64,000 nt of DNA, taken from Intrasporangiaceae bacterium URHB0013 (GTDB lineage Bacteria > Actinomycetota > Actinomycetes > Actinomycetales > Dermatophilaceae). Shown here in pieces: positions 7,976 to 18,767 of the stretch. The notes beneath the pieces were generated by a model. The model was not told where the DNA came from, did not search any database, and saw only the letters and a program-made list of their open reading frames with translations. Position 1 is the stretch's first letter; each line of letters starts with the position of its first letter. Where the stretch lies: positions 124,001-188,000 of the forward strand of contig JIBA01000015.1 in NCBI GenBank assembly GCA_000620545.1, given 5' to 3'. The position numbers were made by a program, and so were the translations under genes.

Positions 7976-9334
7976 ATGAGTGGATTTCCCAGACGCGCGC
8001 TGCAGGCAAGCGGGGTGGTCGCCGTCGCCGCCTTGGTGCTGACCGGCTGTCTCCAGAACCCCAACGCGGGCGGGGGCACCGGTGCCGGTGGCACCGGGGG
8101 CGGGATCGTCGACGGCGGATCGGCTGACGGCGACAAGAAGGTGACGATCCTCGGTGCCTTCGGCGGTGACGAGGAGAAGAACTTCAACGCCTCGCTCGCC
8201 GAGTTCGAGAAGGCCAGCGGGATCGACATCCAGTACACAGCCGACCAGGACTTCACGACGACGATCAAGCAGAAGGTCGGGGCCGGCGACTCGCCGGACA
8301 TCGGCCTCTTCCCGCAGCCGGGCGGCCTGCTCGAGTTCGCGGCACAGAAGAAGGTCGAGCCCATCGACACCTACCTCGACTACGACAAGCTGCAGGGCAC
8401 CCTGCTGCCCGGCTTCCTCGACGCGGGCCGTTTCAGGGGCCGCGTCTACGGTGCGCCGATGCGCAACGCGGTCAAGAGCATCGTCTGGTACCCGAAGGCC
8501 GCCTACGAGAAGGGCGGCTACAACAAGGAGCCCGGCTCCATCCAGGAGCTGCGCACGGGCGTCGCCGACAAGATCGCCGCGACCGGCATCACCCCGTGGT
8601 GCATCGGGTGGGAGTCCGACCAGGCCACCGGCTGGGTCGGCACGGACTGGGTCGAGGAGCTCATGCTGCGCATGTACGGTCCGACCGTCTACGACGACTG
8701 GACCTCGCACCGCATGCCGTTCAACGACCCGAGGGTCGTGAAGGCCCTCGACGAGGCCGCGAAGTTCAACCGGGACACCAAGATGGTGCTCGGCGGCAGC
8801 AAGGGCGTCCTCAACACCGCCTTCGGTGACGCGATGACCCCGGCCTTCAGCAACCCGCCCAAGTGCATGCTGCACCGCCAGGGCAACTTCGCGACGACCT
8901 TCTACCCCAAGAACGTCCAGGCGGACCTCGACAACGCGGTCGGCATCTACGTCTTCCCCAAGTTCGAGGGCGGCTACGACGGACAGGCCATCCTCGGTGG
9001 CGGCGACCTCGCGGCGCTCTTCAACGGCAACGACACCGACTCCCAGAAGGTCATGCAGTTCCTCACCTCCGACAAGTTCGGCGGTCCGTGGGGCAAGGCC
9101 GGCGGCTGGCTCTCGCCGCACAAGACGTTCGACGTGAGCAACTACCCCGACGAGACGACCAGGAAGATCGCCGACATCGCCAACAAGGCCAGCGTCCTGC
9201 GGTTCGACGGGTCCGACCTGATGCCCAAGTCGATCGGCTCCGACGTCTTCTGGAAGGAAATGGTCAAGTGGGAGAACGGTCAGGCGTCGCAGCAGACGGC
9301 TGACAACATCGAAGCAGCTTGGCCGAAGTCATGA
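7976..9334 (+). CDS. Sugar ABC transporter substrate-binding lipoprotein
   Basis: A 452-residue extracellular binding protein. The N-terminus is a lipoprotein signal with lipobox LTGC (acylated Cys at 25), followed by a flexible Gly-rich linker. The rest reads as a family 1 carbohydrate-binding protein (KKVTILGAFGGDEEKNF, then PDIGLFPQPGGL). The general pattern, including the paired permeases, is nearest to AglE-type alpha-glucoside binding proteins, but the ligand is not proved. The ATG follows GAGGAGCG. The stop overlaps the next start as ATGA, so the three transporter genes form one operon. Confidence 0.88.
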   Translation: MSGFPRRALQASGVVAVAALVLTGCLQNPNAGGGTGAGGTGGGIVDGGSADGDKKVTILGAFGGDEEKNFNASLAEFEKASGIDIQYTADQDFTTTIKQKVGAGDSPDIGLFPQPGGLLEFAAQKKVEPIDTYLDYDKLQGTLLPGFLDAGRFRGRVYGAPMRNAVKSIVWYPKAAYEKGGYNKEPGSIQELRTGVADKIAATGITPWCIGWESDQATGWVGTDWVEELMLRMYGPTVYDDWTSHRMPFNDPRVVKALDEAAKFNRDTKMVLGGSKGVLNTAFGDAMTPAFSNPPKCMLHRQGNFATTFYPKNVQADLDNAVGIYVFPKFEGGYDGQAILGGGDLAALFNGNDTDSQKVMQFLTSDKFGGPWGKAGGWLSPHKTFDVSNYPDETTRKIADIANKASVLRFDGSDLMPKSIGSDVFWKEMVKWENGQASQQTADNIEAAWPKS

Positions 9335-10494
9335 CCGCCGACACCAGCACGACAGCCCAGGCGCCCAGTCGGAGGATCAGCACCCAGGACGATCCTGACG
9401 CCCACCTGCGGACCAACCCCATGAAGCTCGTCATCGGTCTGGTCGGGATGGTCGTCGTCGTGTGGGCCCTGGCCAACCTCTTCCTCGCCTTCGGCTACCA
9501 CCCGGAGTGGTTCGGCAACAAGCTCGTCATCGGCCTGCTCGCGATCATCACGGGAGTGGGCGGGGCCGCGTTGCTCTTCTACTTCCTCAACATGTTCGTC
9601 GAGGGCCTGCCGCGACGGCTGTCCGAGGGCGCCATCCCCTACGCCTTCATCCTCCCCGGTCTCTTCTTCGTCGCGCTGATGCTCATCTACCCGACGTTCC
9701 AGACGATCAACTACTCCTTCGCGAACGCCGACAGCACCGCCTACGTCGGGCTGACGAACTACAAGGCGATCTTCGGCAGCGCCGAGTTCTGGCAGTCCAT
9801 CGTCAACAACGTCCTGTGGCTGCTCATCGTGCCGGCGGTCGTCGTCGCCTTCGGCGTCATCGTCGCCGTGCTCGCCGACAAGCTGTCGGCCCCAGGCGAG
9901 AAGCTGGCCAAGAGCCTGATCTTCCTGCCGATGGCCATCTCGGCCGTCAGCGCCTCGGCCATCTGGCTGCTCGTCTACGCCTACAACAACCCGGGGCAGG
10001 CCCAGACCGGCCTGCTCAATGCGATCTGGGTCGCGTTCGGTGGCGACCCGCAGACGTGGCTCGCCATCGACACGCTCAAGCTCAACTCGATCCTGCTCAT
10101 GGTCATCCTCATCTGGCTGCAGGCCGGCTTCGCCATGGTCCTGCTCAGCTCGGCGATCAAGGGCGTCCCCGAGGACACCATCGAGGCCGCGCGCATCGAC
10201 GGCGCGACGGAGCTGCAGATCTTCTGGCGGGTCGTCGTCCCCCAGATCAAGGGCACCATCATCACGGTCTTCGTGACGGTGTTCATCACGGTGCTCAAGG
10301 TCTTCGACATCGTCTACGTCACCACCAACGGGGCCTACGGCACCAACGTCATCGCCAACCTCTTCTTCAACAAGCTGTTCGCGCAGAGCGAGGCGGGACA
10401 GGCCACGGCCATCGTCGTCGTCCTGCTCGTCGCGGTGATCCCGCTCATCTGGTACCAGATCAAGCACTTCCGCGACGAGGAGGCCAGCCGATGA
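9331..10494 (+). CDS. Sugar ABC transporter permease (MalF/AglF type)
   Basis: A 387-residue inner-membrane permease with about eight helices, the larger of the pair. The cytoplasmic loop that docks on the ATPase carries the EAA motif (EAARIDGATELQIFWRVV). An N-terminal extension with two early helices is typical of the MalF/AglF side. It starts at ATG 9331, overlapping the stop of the binding-protein gene, and ends overlapping the second permease. The partner ATPase is not encoded here; a shared MsiK-type ATPase elsewhere is usual for actinobacterial importers. Confidence 0.9.
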   Translation: MTADTSTTAQAPSRRISTQDDPDAHLRTNPMKLVIGLVGMVVVVWALANLFLAFGYHPEWFGNKLVIGLLAIITGVGGAALLFYFLNMFVEGLPRRLSEGAIPYAFILPGLFFVALMLIYPTFQTINYSFANADSTAYVGLTNYKAIFGSAEFWQSIVNNVLWLLIVPAVVVAFGVIVAVLADKLSAPGEKLAKSLIFLPMAISAVSASAIWLLVYAYNNPGQAQTGLLNAIWVAFGGDPQTWLAIDTLKLNSILLMVILIWLQAGFAMVLLSSAIKGVPEDTIEAARIDGATELQIFWRVVVPQIKGTIITVFVTVFITVLKVFDIVYVTTNGAYGTNVIANLFFNKLFAQSEAGQATAIVVVLLVAVIPLIWYQIKHFRDEEASR

Positions 10495-11354
10495 GCCGCA
10501 GACTGATGAAGGACGGTCGGCCCCGCAGTCCGTTCTCGATCGTGACCATGACGATCCTCGCGCTCCTGTGGACGATCCCGACGCTGGGTCTGTTCGTCGA
10601 CTCGTTCCGCAGCCGCGACGACGCCACGACGTCGGGCTGGTGGACCGCGCTGGCCAACCCGTTCAGCACCGACTGGACCACGAGCAACTACGTGGGGGCG
10701 TGGACGGGCCAGGACATGAGCACGGGGTTCATCAACAGCCTCGTCGTCGCCATCCCGGCGACGATCATCCCGATCATGTTCGCTGCCTTCGCGGCCTACG
10801 CGTTCACGTTCATGGACTTCCCCTTCAAGGAGTTCTTCTTCCTGCTCATCATCGCGGTCATGGTGGTCCCCATCCAGGTGGCCTTCCAGCCGATGCTCAA
10901 CATCCTCGGCCCGCGTGGCCTCGGCATCTCCGGGCAGTACATCGCGGTTTGGTTGCTCCACACCGGGTTCGGGATGCCGTTGTGCATCTACGTCCTGCGC
11001 AACTACATGAGCACCCTGCCGCGCAGCGTCGTCGAGTCGGCCAAGATCGACGGGTGCAGCCACTTCCAGACGTTCTGGAAGCTCGTCGCACCCATGTCGA
11101 TCCCGGCCATCGCGGCGTTCGCCACGCTGCAGTTCCTCTGGGTCTGGAACGACCTGCTCATCGCCAAGCTCTTCCTGAAGAGCGAGAACACGACCGTCAT
11201 CGTCAAGCTCCAGCAACTGCTCGGCACGCAGGGTCAGGGCCAGGAGCTCCTCACGGCGGGCGCGTTCATCTCGATCATCGTCCCGATGATCGTCTTCGTC
11301 ACGCTGCAGCGCTTCATGATCCGCGGCATGACCTCCGGGGCGGTCAAGGGCTGA
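10491..11354 (+). CDS. Sugar ABC transporter permease (MalG/AglG type)
   Basis: The second permease of the importer has 287 residues and six predicted helices. The EAA loop is ESAKIDGCSHFQTFWKLV. It is shorter than its partner, as expected for the MalG/AglG half. The start overlaps the preceding stop as ATGA. The operon ends here; a strong hairpin follows 35 bases later, so no ATP-binding gene belongs to it. Confidence 0.9.
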   Translation: MSRRLMKDGRPRSPFSIVTMTILALLWTIPTLGLFVDSFRSRDDATTSGWWTALANPFSTDWTTSNYVGAWTGQDMSTGFINSLVVAIPATIIPIMFAAFAAYAFTFMDFPFKEFFFLLIIAVMVVPIQVAFQPMLNILGPRGLGISGQYIAVWLLHTGFGMPLCIYVLRNYMSTLPRSVVESAKIDGCSHFQTFWKLVAPMSIPAIAAFATLQFLWVWNDLLIAKLFLKSENTTVIVKLQQLLGTQGQGQELLTAGAFISIIVPMIVFVTLQRFMIRGMTSGAVKG

Positions 11355-11388
11355 GGCACCGCCTCGGCGCCCTCACCGACCTGCTCGC

Positions 11389-11427
11389 CAGTCCCCTCCC
11401 GGCCGTCACTAGGCTGGGAGGGGACTG
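11389..11427 (+). terminator. Terminator of the sugar ABC operon
   Basis: A perfect twelve-base-pair stem, CAGTCCCCTCCC with GGGAGGGGACTG, closes a 15-base loop. Inside and after the loop lies CACTAGGCT, which contains a TAGGCT hexamer that could serve as a -10 for fumarase. A second hairpin (8 bp, CGTGTGCC at 11429 with GGCACACG at 11449) follows in the fumarase leader. Confidence 0.65.
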
Positions 11428-11499
11428 TCGTGTGCCGCGGGGCTCGGTGGCACACGGGCCCACCAGCTCGAGCCCACCTGAGATCGCAAGGAGCGTTTC

Positions 11500-13212
<1,713 letters not shown>

Positions 13213-13226
13213 ACGAAGGGAATGCT

Positions 13227-13742
13227 ATGCCCGAGAATGCTTCTGCGGACAAGGGGTTCGACGACCTGCTCGCGGCCAACCGCGCCTACGCCGATGCCTA
13301 TGACCTGGCCGGGTTCGACGGAATCGCCCAGGCCGGCGTGGCCATCGTGACGTGCATGGACTCCCGCATCGACCCCCTGGGGCTGGTCGGTCTCCAACCG
13401 GGTGACGCCAAGATCTTCCGCAATCCCGGGGGCCGCGTGGCCTCCGAGGCCCTCGAGGCACTGGTCCTGGCCACACACCTGCTCAACGTGGACCGCATCC
13501 TCGTCGTGCCCCACACCCGGTGCGCCATGGCGTCCAACAGCGAGGCCGAGCTGCGCGAACGGGTCGGCGCGAGCGCCGGCAAGGACGCGTCGTGGATGAC
13601 CTTCCACGCGATCTCGGACCAGCGGCGGGCGCTGCGCGAGGACCTGGCCAAGGTCCGGACGCACCCTCTCATCGCGCAGGGCGTCGAGGTCGCCGGCTTC
13701 CTCTACGACGTCGACACGGGACTGCTCGAGCCGGTCGACTGA
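13227..13742 (+). CDS. Beta-class carbonic anhydrase
   Basis: A 171-residue cytosolic zinc enzyme that hydrates CO2 to bicarbonate. The zinc ligands are C43, H96 and C99 (TCMDSRID and PHTRCAM), with the catalytic D45/R47 pair beside the first cysteine. The protein is short, as in the small clade found in actinobacteria. The ATG at 13227 follows GAAGGG; a GTG at 13209 overlapping the fumarase stop is the alternative. Co-transcription with fumarase is likely from the 14-base gap. It converges on the M3 peptidase gene. Confidence 0.92.
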   Translation: MPENASADKGFDDLLAANRAYADAYDLAGFDGIAQAGVAIVTCMDSRIDPLGLVGLQPGDAKIFRNPGGRVASEALEALVLATHLLNVDRILVVPHTRCAMASNSEAELRERVGASAGKDASWMTFHAISDQRRALREDLAKVRTHPLIAQGVEVAGFLYDVDTGLLEPVD

Positions 13743-13781
13743 CCCGAGCGGCAGGGCGGTCGACGTCGCAGCCCGAGGTTC

Positions 13782-15848
13782 TCAGCCGAGACCGCGCCGC
13801 TCGAGCAGGTGGCGGATGTCGGCGTCGGCGCCCCGGAACTCGCGATAGGACTCGAGCGGGTCCGCCGCACCGCCGATCCCGACGACGTGGCGCCGGTAGT
13901 GGTCGCCGTTCGCCCTGGTCAGGCCGCCGTTCTCGCGGAACCAGGCGACCGTGTCGGCGTCCAGCACCTCGCTCCAGATGTAGGCGTAGTACTGCGCGTC
14001 GTAGCCGTACGAGAAGGTGTGCGCGAAGTAGGTCGACCGGTAACGAGGCGGGACAAGCGGATTCGCCAGCCCGACTGCGGCCAGCGCGTCAGCCTCGAAC
14101 GTCGCCACGTCCAGGGTCCTCGTGGCCTCCTCGACCCCGATCGCGTGCCATGCCTGGTCGAGCAGCGATGCGGCGAGGTACTCACCCGTCGCGAAGCCCT
14201 CGCCGAAGGACTCGGCGGCGAGGAGGCCGTCGACGAGCTCCTGCGGCAGCCGCTCCCCCGTCTCGTGGTGGATGGCGTAGTTGGCAAGGACCTCGGGCCA
14301 GAGCATCCACATCTCGTTGACCTGGCTCGGGTACTCGACGAAGTCACGGAAGACACGCGTGCTCGCGAAGTGCGGGTAGGTGACGCGGGCGAGCAACCCG
14401 TGGATCGCGTGCCCGAACTCGTGGAAGAAGGTGCGCGTCTCGTCGTACGTGAGCAGTGTCGGCTCACCCGGGCCCGGCATGGGCACGTTGAGGTTGTTGC
14501 AGACAACGGCGCTGGGCTGGTCGAGCAAGGTGTTCTGGTGGACGAGGCTGTTCATCCACGCCCCACCCTTCTTCGTGTCGCGCGTGTGGAGGTCGAGCAG
14601 GTAGAGCCCGAGAGGCGCCCCGTCGGCGTCGTGGACCTCGAAGACCCGGACCTCGGGGTGGTAGCCGTCGAGGTCGTCGCGCTCGTGGAAGGTCAAGCCG
14701 TAGAGCTGCTCGGCCGCGTGGAAGATCCCGTCGTGCAGCACGCGCTCCGCCTCGAGGAAGGGCCGCATCGCCGCGAGATCCACGGCATACCTCGACGCGC
14801 GCACCCGCTCGGCCCAGAAGGCCCAGTCGTGCGCCTCGAGGGGGTGACCGGCCTCGTCCTCGAGCAGCGCCCGCTCGGCCTCGATGTTGCGGGCCGCGGC
14901 CGGGGCAAGTCGCCCCAGCAGGTCCAGAACGCGCTGAGGGGTACGCGCGGTCGAGTCGGCGAGCGCTGCGGCGGCATGGGCGTCGTAGCCGAGGAGTGCG
15001 GCCCGCTCGGCCCGGAGCCGGACGGTCTCGAGCACGAGCTCGGTGGTGTCGTTGGCGTTCCGGCGGTTGCCTCGCGCGCTCTGCGCCTCGTGAAGTCGCC
15101 TGCGCAGGTCGCGGTCCGTGAGCGAGGCGAGGTGCGGGTGGGCGGTCGGCAGGACGAGGGTGATGAGCCAGGAACCGTCGTGCCCGTGCTCGGCGGCCGC
15201 TGCGGCGGCGGCCGAGATCTCACCCGCGGTCAGGCCGTCGAGCTGCGCCACGTCGTCGACGAGGACGGCGAGGTCGTTCGAGTCGGCGAGCAGGCGCTTC
15301 TCGAACTGGGTGCCGAGACTCGCGAGGCGGCCGTTGAGCTCGCGCAGTCGATCCTTCGCGCTCTCGTCGAGCCCGGCCCCGGCGACGGTCATCTCGGTGA
15401 GGTGCCGCTCGACGAGACGTCGCGACTCCGGGTCCAGCGCCGCCATGGCCGCCTCGTCGCCGTGGACCTCACGGATCCGCGCGTAGAGGCGCGTGTCGAG
15501 TCGCACCGCGTCGCCGTGCGCGGCCAGCCTGGGCGCGTACTCCTCCTCGATGGCCTGGACGGCGTCCGTCGCGAGGGAGCTCGACGTGCCGAAGAACGCG
15601 AGGCTGGTGCGGCTCAGCGTGGCACCGGCGCGCTCCAGCGCGACGAGGGTGTTCTCGAAGGTCGGCGGATCCGGGTCGGCGGCGATCGCCTCGACCTCTG
15701 CGCGGTGCTCGGCCATGCCATGGTCGAACGCCTCGCGGTAGTGCTCGTCGCGGATCAGCGCGAAAGGCGGGAGCGAGTGGGGCAGCGGGCTCGGGCGCAG
15801 CAGCGGGTTGTTCGAGGTGACGGAGGCGTCGGCGGTGGGGGCAGGCAT
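13782..15848 (-). CDS. dcp: M3 family zinc metallopeptidase (peptidyl-dipeptidase Dcp type)
   Basis: A cytosolic thimet-oligopeptidase-like enzyme of 688 residues that trims short peptides. The zinc motif HEFGH lies near residue 475 (FFHEFGHAIHGLL), with the third ligand in the helix 25-28 residues later. The N-terminal NPLLRPSPLPHSLPPF and HYREAFDHGM pattern is characteristic of the Dcp branch rather than PepF. TAGGGT lies six bases before the ATG, so the gene is probably leaderless. It follows glmM in the same direction after 65 bases. Confidence 0.9.
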   Translation of the reverse strand: MPAPTADASVTSNNPLLRPSPLPHSLPPFALIRDEHYREAFDHGMAEHRAEVEAIAADPDPPTFENTLVALERAGATLSRTSLAFFGTSSSLATDAVQAIEEEYAPRLAAHGDAVRLDTRLYARIREVHGDEAAMAALDPESRRLVERHLTEMTVAGAGLDESAKDRLRELNGRLASLGTQFEKRLLADSNDLAVLVDDVAQLDGLTAGEISAAAAAAAEHGHDGSWLITLVLPTAHPHLASLTDRDLRRRLHEAQSARGNRRNANDTTELVLETVRLRAERAALLGYDAHAAAALADSTARTPQRVLDLLGRLAPAAARNIEAERALLEDEAGHPLEAHDWAFWAERVRASRYAVDLAAMRPFLEAERVLHDGIFHAAEQLYGLTFHERDDLDGYHPEVRVFEVHDADGAPLGLYLLDLHTRDTKKGGAWMNSLVHQNTLLDQPSAVVCNNLNVPMPGPGEPTLLTYDETRTFFHEFGHAIHGLLARVTYPHFASTRVFRDFVEYPSQVNEMWMLWPEVLANYAIHHETGERLPQELVDGLLAAESFGEGFATGEYLAASLLDQAWHAIGVEEATRTLDVATFEADALAAVGLANPLVPPRYRSTYFAHTFSYGYDAQYYAYIWSEVLDADTVAWFRENGGLTRANGDHYRRHVVGIGGAADPLESYREFRGADADIRHLLERRGLG

Positions 15849-15854
15849 GTCCTG

Positions 15855-15860
15855 ACCCTA
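15855..15860 (-). promoter_or_regulatory. -10 element of the M3 peptidase gene (leaderless)
   Basis: Read on the minus strand the hexamer is TAGGGT, six bases before the ATG at 15848. No Shine-Dalgarno sequence could fit between them. Confidence 0.55.
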
Positions 15861-15913
15861 TGCACCCGGGCCACGTGCCTCCACGCCGTTTCAGCCGCCT
15901 GCCCTCCTCGGGG

Positions 15914-17260
15914 CTAGAGGGACAGCTCTGCCTTGACGACCCCGACGAGGCGGTCGGCCAGGCTCCGGGCCTGGTCGCCGTCGGCCGCCTCGACCATGAC
16001 GCGGACGACCGGTTCGGTGCCGGACTTGCGCAGCAGGACGCGCCCGGACTCGCCGAGCTCGCCCTCCGCCACCCGCACAGCGTCGGCGACAGCGGCATTG
16101 GCCTCGAGCGCCGACTTGTCGACGTCCTTGACGTTGACGAGCACCTGCGGGAAGTGGGTCATGATGCCGGCCAGGTCCGCGAGGGTACGGCCGGTGGCTG
16201 CGACCCGTGAGGCGAGCATGAGGCCGGTCAGCGTACCGTCGCCGGTCGTGCCGTGGTCGAGCATGACGACGTGCCCGGACTGCTCGCCGCCGAGTGAGTA
16301 GCCGCCGTTCTTCATCCCCTCGAGGACGTACCGGTCACCCACCGCGGTCTGCAGCACCTTGATGCCCGAGCTGCCGAGCGCCTGGATCATGCCGAGGTTG
16401 GACATCACCGTCGCGACGAGCGTGTCGCCTCGGAGGACGCCCTGCTCCTTCATGGCGAGCGCGAGGATCGCCATGATCTGGTCACCGTCGACCTCGCAGC
16501 CGGAGGCGTCCACGGCGAGGCAGCGGTCGGCGTCACCGTCCAGGGCAACGCCGAAGTCGGCGCCGGACGCGACGACCGCCTCCTTGAGGTGCTCCAGGTG
16601 TGTCGAGCCGTAGCCGTCGTTGATGTTGAGGCCGTCGGGCCCGCCACCGATGAGCGTGACCCGGGCCCCCGCCTCGCGGAAGGCACGGGGGGCGACCTCC
16701 GACGCGGCGCCATGGGCGGCGTCGACGACGACGTGCAGGCCGTCGAGGCGGTGGGGCAGCACCGAGAGCAGGTGGGCCACATAGCGGTCGGCACCGTCGA
16801 CGAGGGGGGTGATGCGGCCGACGTCGCCGCCGGTGGGTCGCTGCCAGTCGTCACGCAGCCGGGCCTCGATGCGGTCCTCGAGGTCGTCGGCGAGCTTGTG
16901 GCCGCCGCGGGCGAAGAACTTGATGCCGTTGTCGGGCATGGGGTTGTGCGACGCCGACAGCATGGCGCCGAGGTCGGCGTCCTGCTCGGCCACGAGGTAG
17001 GCGATCGCCGGGGTGGGCAGCACGCCCGCGTCCCGGACGTCGATCCCCGCCGAGGCGAGGCCGGCCACCGTGGCGGCGGCGAGGAACTCGCCGGAGGCTC
17101 GCGGGTCGCGACCGACGACTGCGACGGGACGGTGCCCGTTGAAGGCGCCCACCTCCGCGAGGACGTGCGCCGCCGCGACGGACAGATCGAGCGCGAGCTC
17201 CGCGGTGATGTCCTTGTTCGCCACACCACGGACGCCGTCCGTGCCGAAGAGTCGAGCCAC
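15914..17260 (-). CDS. glmM: Phosphoglucosamine mutase
   Basis: GlmM converts glucosamine 6-phosphate to glucosamine 1-phosphate on the way to UDP-GlcNAc and peptidoglycan. The 448-residue protein begins LFGTDGVRG, has the phosphorylated serine at S104 (SASHNPMPD), the metal loop with DGDADRC and the C-terminal phosphate-binding [11 protein letters not shown]. The start is GTG 17260, preceded by GGAAGG; the family start coincides with it. It lies downstream of rplM-rpsI, a common actinobacterial order. Confidence 0.97.
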   Translation of the reverse strand: MARLFGTDGVRGVANKDITAELALDLSVAAAHVLAEVGAFNGHRPVAVVGRDPRASGEFLAAATVAGLASAGIDVRDAGVLPTPAIAYLVAEQDADLGAMLSASHNPMPDNGIKFFARGGHKLADDLEDRIEARLRDDWQRPTGGDVGRITPLVDGADRYVAHLLSVLPHRLDGLHVVVDAAHGAASEVAPRAFREAGARVTLIGGGPDGLNINDGYGSTHLEHLKEAVVASGADFGVALDGDADRCLAVDASGCEVDGDQIMAILALAMKEQGVLRGDTLVATVMSNLGMIQALGSSGIKVLQTAVGDRYVLEGMKNGGYSLGGEQSGHVVMLDHGTTGDGTLTGLMLASRVAATGRTLADLAGIMTHFPQVLVNVKDVDKSALEANAAVADAVRVAEGELGESGRVLLRKSGTEPVVRVMVEAADGDQARSLADRLVGVVKAELSL

Positions 17261-17464
17261 GCTGTGTGCCTTCCAGAGGGGTGGGCCCGGAGGCCGGAGG
17301 TTCTGCTCGATCGACGATACCGCCCGCAACGGGCCGGGCCCGTCAGCGCGGGCCGTCATCGTCCTTATCAGGCGAAACGGACACGAGTGCGCGCCGTTCC
17401 GCGAAGCCGGCGCCACGGCATACGCAAGTGCTCTCGAGGGGTGCTCGGCGCAGCGCCGGGACGG

Positions 17465-17499
17465 GCGAAGGCCCCCGAGCAGTGCTCGGAGGCCTTCGC
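17465..17499 (-). terminator. Terminator of rplM-rpsI
   Basis: Two nested stems, GCGAAGGCC with GGCCTTCGC outside and CCGAGCA with TGCTCGG inside, form a long hairpin 22 bases after the rpsI stop. The rest of the 261-base gap to glmM contains shorter GC palindromes and one GGCATACG copy. Confidence 0.7.
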
Positions 17500-17521
17500 G
17501 AGTCCGGCTGGGGCAGCCAGA

Positions 17522-18025
17522 TCAGCGCTTGCTGTACTGGGGAGCCTTGCGGGCCTTCTTGAGACCGGCCTTCTTGCGCTCCGGGACGCGGGGGTCACGG
17601 GTGAGGAAGCCGGCCTTCTTGAGGGCGGGACGGTTGAGCTCCTCGTCGACGCCGTTGAGCGAGCGGGCCACGCCGAGACGGACCGCGCCGGCCTGGCCCG
17701 AGGGGCCGCCGCCGTGCACGCGGACGAGCACGTCGTAGGAGCCGTCGAGCTCGAGGAGCGTCAGCGGCTCCTTGACGATCTGCTGGTGCACCTTGTTCGG
17801 GAAGTAGGCGTCGAGCGTGCGGCCGTTGATCTTCCACTCACCGGTGCCCGGGACGATGCGGACGCGGGCGATGGCCTGCTTGCGGCGACCGGTCGCAGCG
17901 CCGGGGGTCGAGACCTGGCGGGCGCGCTTCGGCTCGCCGGCAACGGTGCCGTCGGACTCCGAGGTGTACTCGGTCAGCTCGGGCTCGTCGGTGTCGAGGA
18001 CGTCCTCGTTCACGATGTCAGTCAC
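17522..18025 (-). CDS. rpsI: 30S ribosomal protein S9
   Basis: S9 binds the head of the 30S subunit and its C-terminal tail reaches the P-site tRNA. The core begins at about residue 44 ([13 protein letters not shown]) and ends with the expected [12 protein letters not shown]. An acidic N-terminal extension of about 40 residues precedes the core, as in other actinobacteria. The start is GTG 18025. It is downstream of rplM by 34 bases. Confidence 0.97.
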   Translation of the reverse strand: MTDIVNEDVLDTDEPELTEYTSESDGTVAGEPKRARQVSTPGAATGRRKQAIARVRIVPGTGEWKINGRTLDAYFPNKVHQQIVKEPLTLLELDGSYDVLVRVHGGGPSGQAGAVRLGVARSLNGVDEELNRPALKKAGFLTRDPRVPERKKAGLKKARKAPQYSKR

Positions 18026-18059
18026 GTGTCTTGTCGCTTTCTACGCAGCAGCCGGGGGC

Positions 18060-18503
18060 TTACTGCGCAACCTGGGTGATCTCGAAGGGGACGGGCTGCT
18101 GGGCCGCGTGCGGGTGCTCGGCACCGCGGTAGACCTTGAGCTTGGAGAGCTGCTGGCGGGCCAGCGAGTTCTTCGGGAGCATGCCGCGGATGGCCTTCTC
18201 GACGGCCTTCTCGGGGCTCTTGGCGAGCAGCTCGGTGTAGGAGGTCGAACGCAGACCGCCCGGGAAGCCCGAGTGGCGGTAGGCCTTCTTCTGCTCGAGC
18301 TTGGCGCCGGTGAGGGCGACCTTCTCGGCGTTGATGATGATGACGAAGTCACCGGTGTCGACGTGCGGCGCGAACTGCGGCTTGTGCTTGCCCCGGAGCA
18401 GGACAGCCGCCTGGCTCGCGAGACGGCCGAGCACGACGTCGGTCGCGTCGATGACGTGCCACGTGCGAGTGACCTCGCCGGGCTTCGGGGTGTACGTGCG
18501 CAA
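18060..18503 (-). CDS. rplM: 50S ribosomal protein L13
   Basis: L13 is an early assembly protein of the 50S subunit. The 147 residues are the usual length, with [16 protein letters not shown] near the start, the central KVALTGAK and [10 protein letters not shown]. The start is TTG 18503: the family N-terminus MRTYTPKPG begins there and no ATG is available in frame. GAAGG lies nine to ten bases upstream. It heads the rplM-rpsI operon. Confidence 0.97.
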   Translation of the reverse strand: MRTYTPKPGEVTRTWHVIDATDVVLGRLASQAAVLLRGKHKPQFAPHVDTGDFVIIINAEKVALTGAKLEQKKAYRHSGFPGGLRSTSYTELLAKSPEKAVEKAIRGMLPKNSLARQQLSKLKVYRGAEHPHAAQQPVPFEITQVAQ

Positions 18504-18630
18504 TGGAGTCTGCCTTCGCTTCTGAAATGGTGGAGCAGTGAATGCCGCTGGGCTCGGTCCGCGTCGCCCGGTACGCCCACGGGATGGGGCTGACGGGTTC
18601 GCCTGACGGCCCGGTGCACAACCTCACCCA

Positions 18631-18659
18631 TGTTACGGGGCCGTGCCCCTGCACCCAAA
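18631..18659 (-). promoter_or_regulatory. Promoter candidate of rplM-rpsI
   Basis: On the minus strand TTGGGT (18654-18659) and TAACAT (18631-18636) are separated by 17 bases, leaving a leader of about 120 bases. The fit to a housekeeping promoter is good, but no experiment is implied. The stretch contains a small GGGGC/GCCCC palindrome within the spacer. Confidence 0.5.
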
Positions 18660-18716
18660 TCGCGCCGAGCCCGCCGCAAAACGGCCTCTGACCTGCACGG
18701 ATGTCGTTCGCAACTT

Positions 18717-18767
18717 ATTGTGCACAGATCTTGTGCAAGCATAGTGTGCAAAGGTATTGTGCATAGT
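18717..18767 (+). promoter_or_regulatory. Four TGTGCA repeats with 13-bp period over the HTH gene promoter
   Basis: TGTGCA occurs at 18719, 18732, 18745 and 18758, exactly 13 bases apart each time. The first copy is part of the palindrome TGTGCACA. TTGTGC at 18731 and TATTGT at 18755 can serve as -35 and -10 with an 18-base spacer, and TATTGT ends seven bases before the ATG, so the transcript would be leaderless. The array thus covers the promoter up to the start codon, as an autoregulatory operator would. Confidence 0.6.

Noticed and set aside
13743-13781. Possible terminator between the carbonic anhydrase and M3 peptidase genes
   Set aside because: Only a four-base GGGC/GCCC pairing can be made in the 39-base gap, too weak to call.
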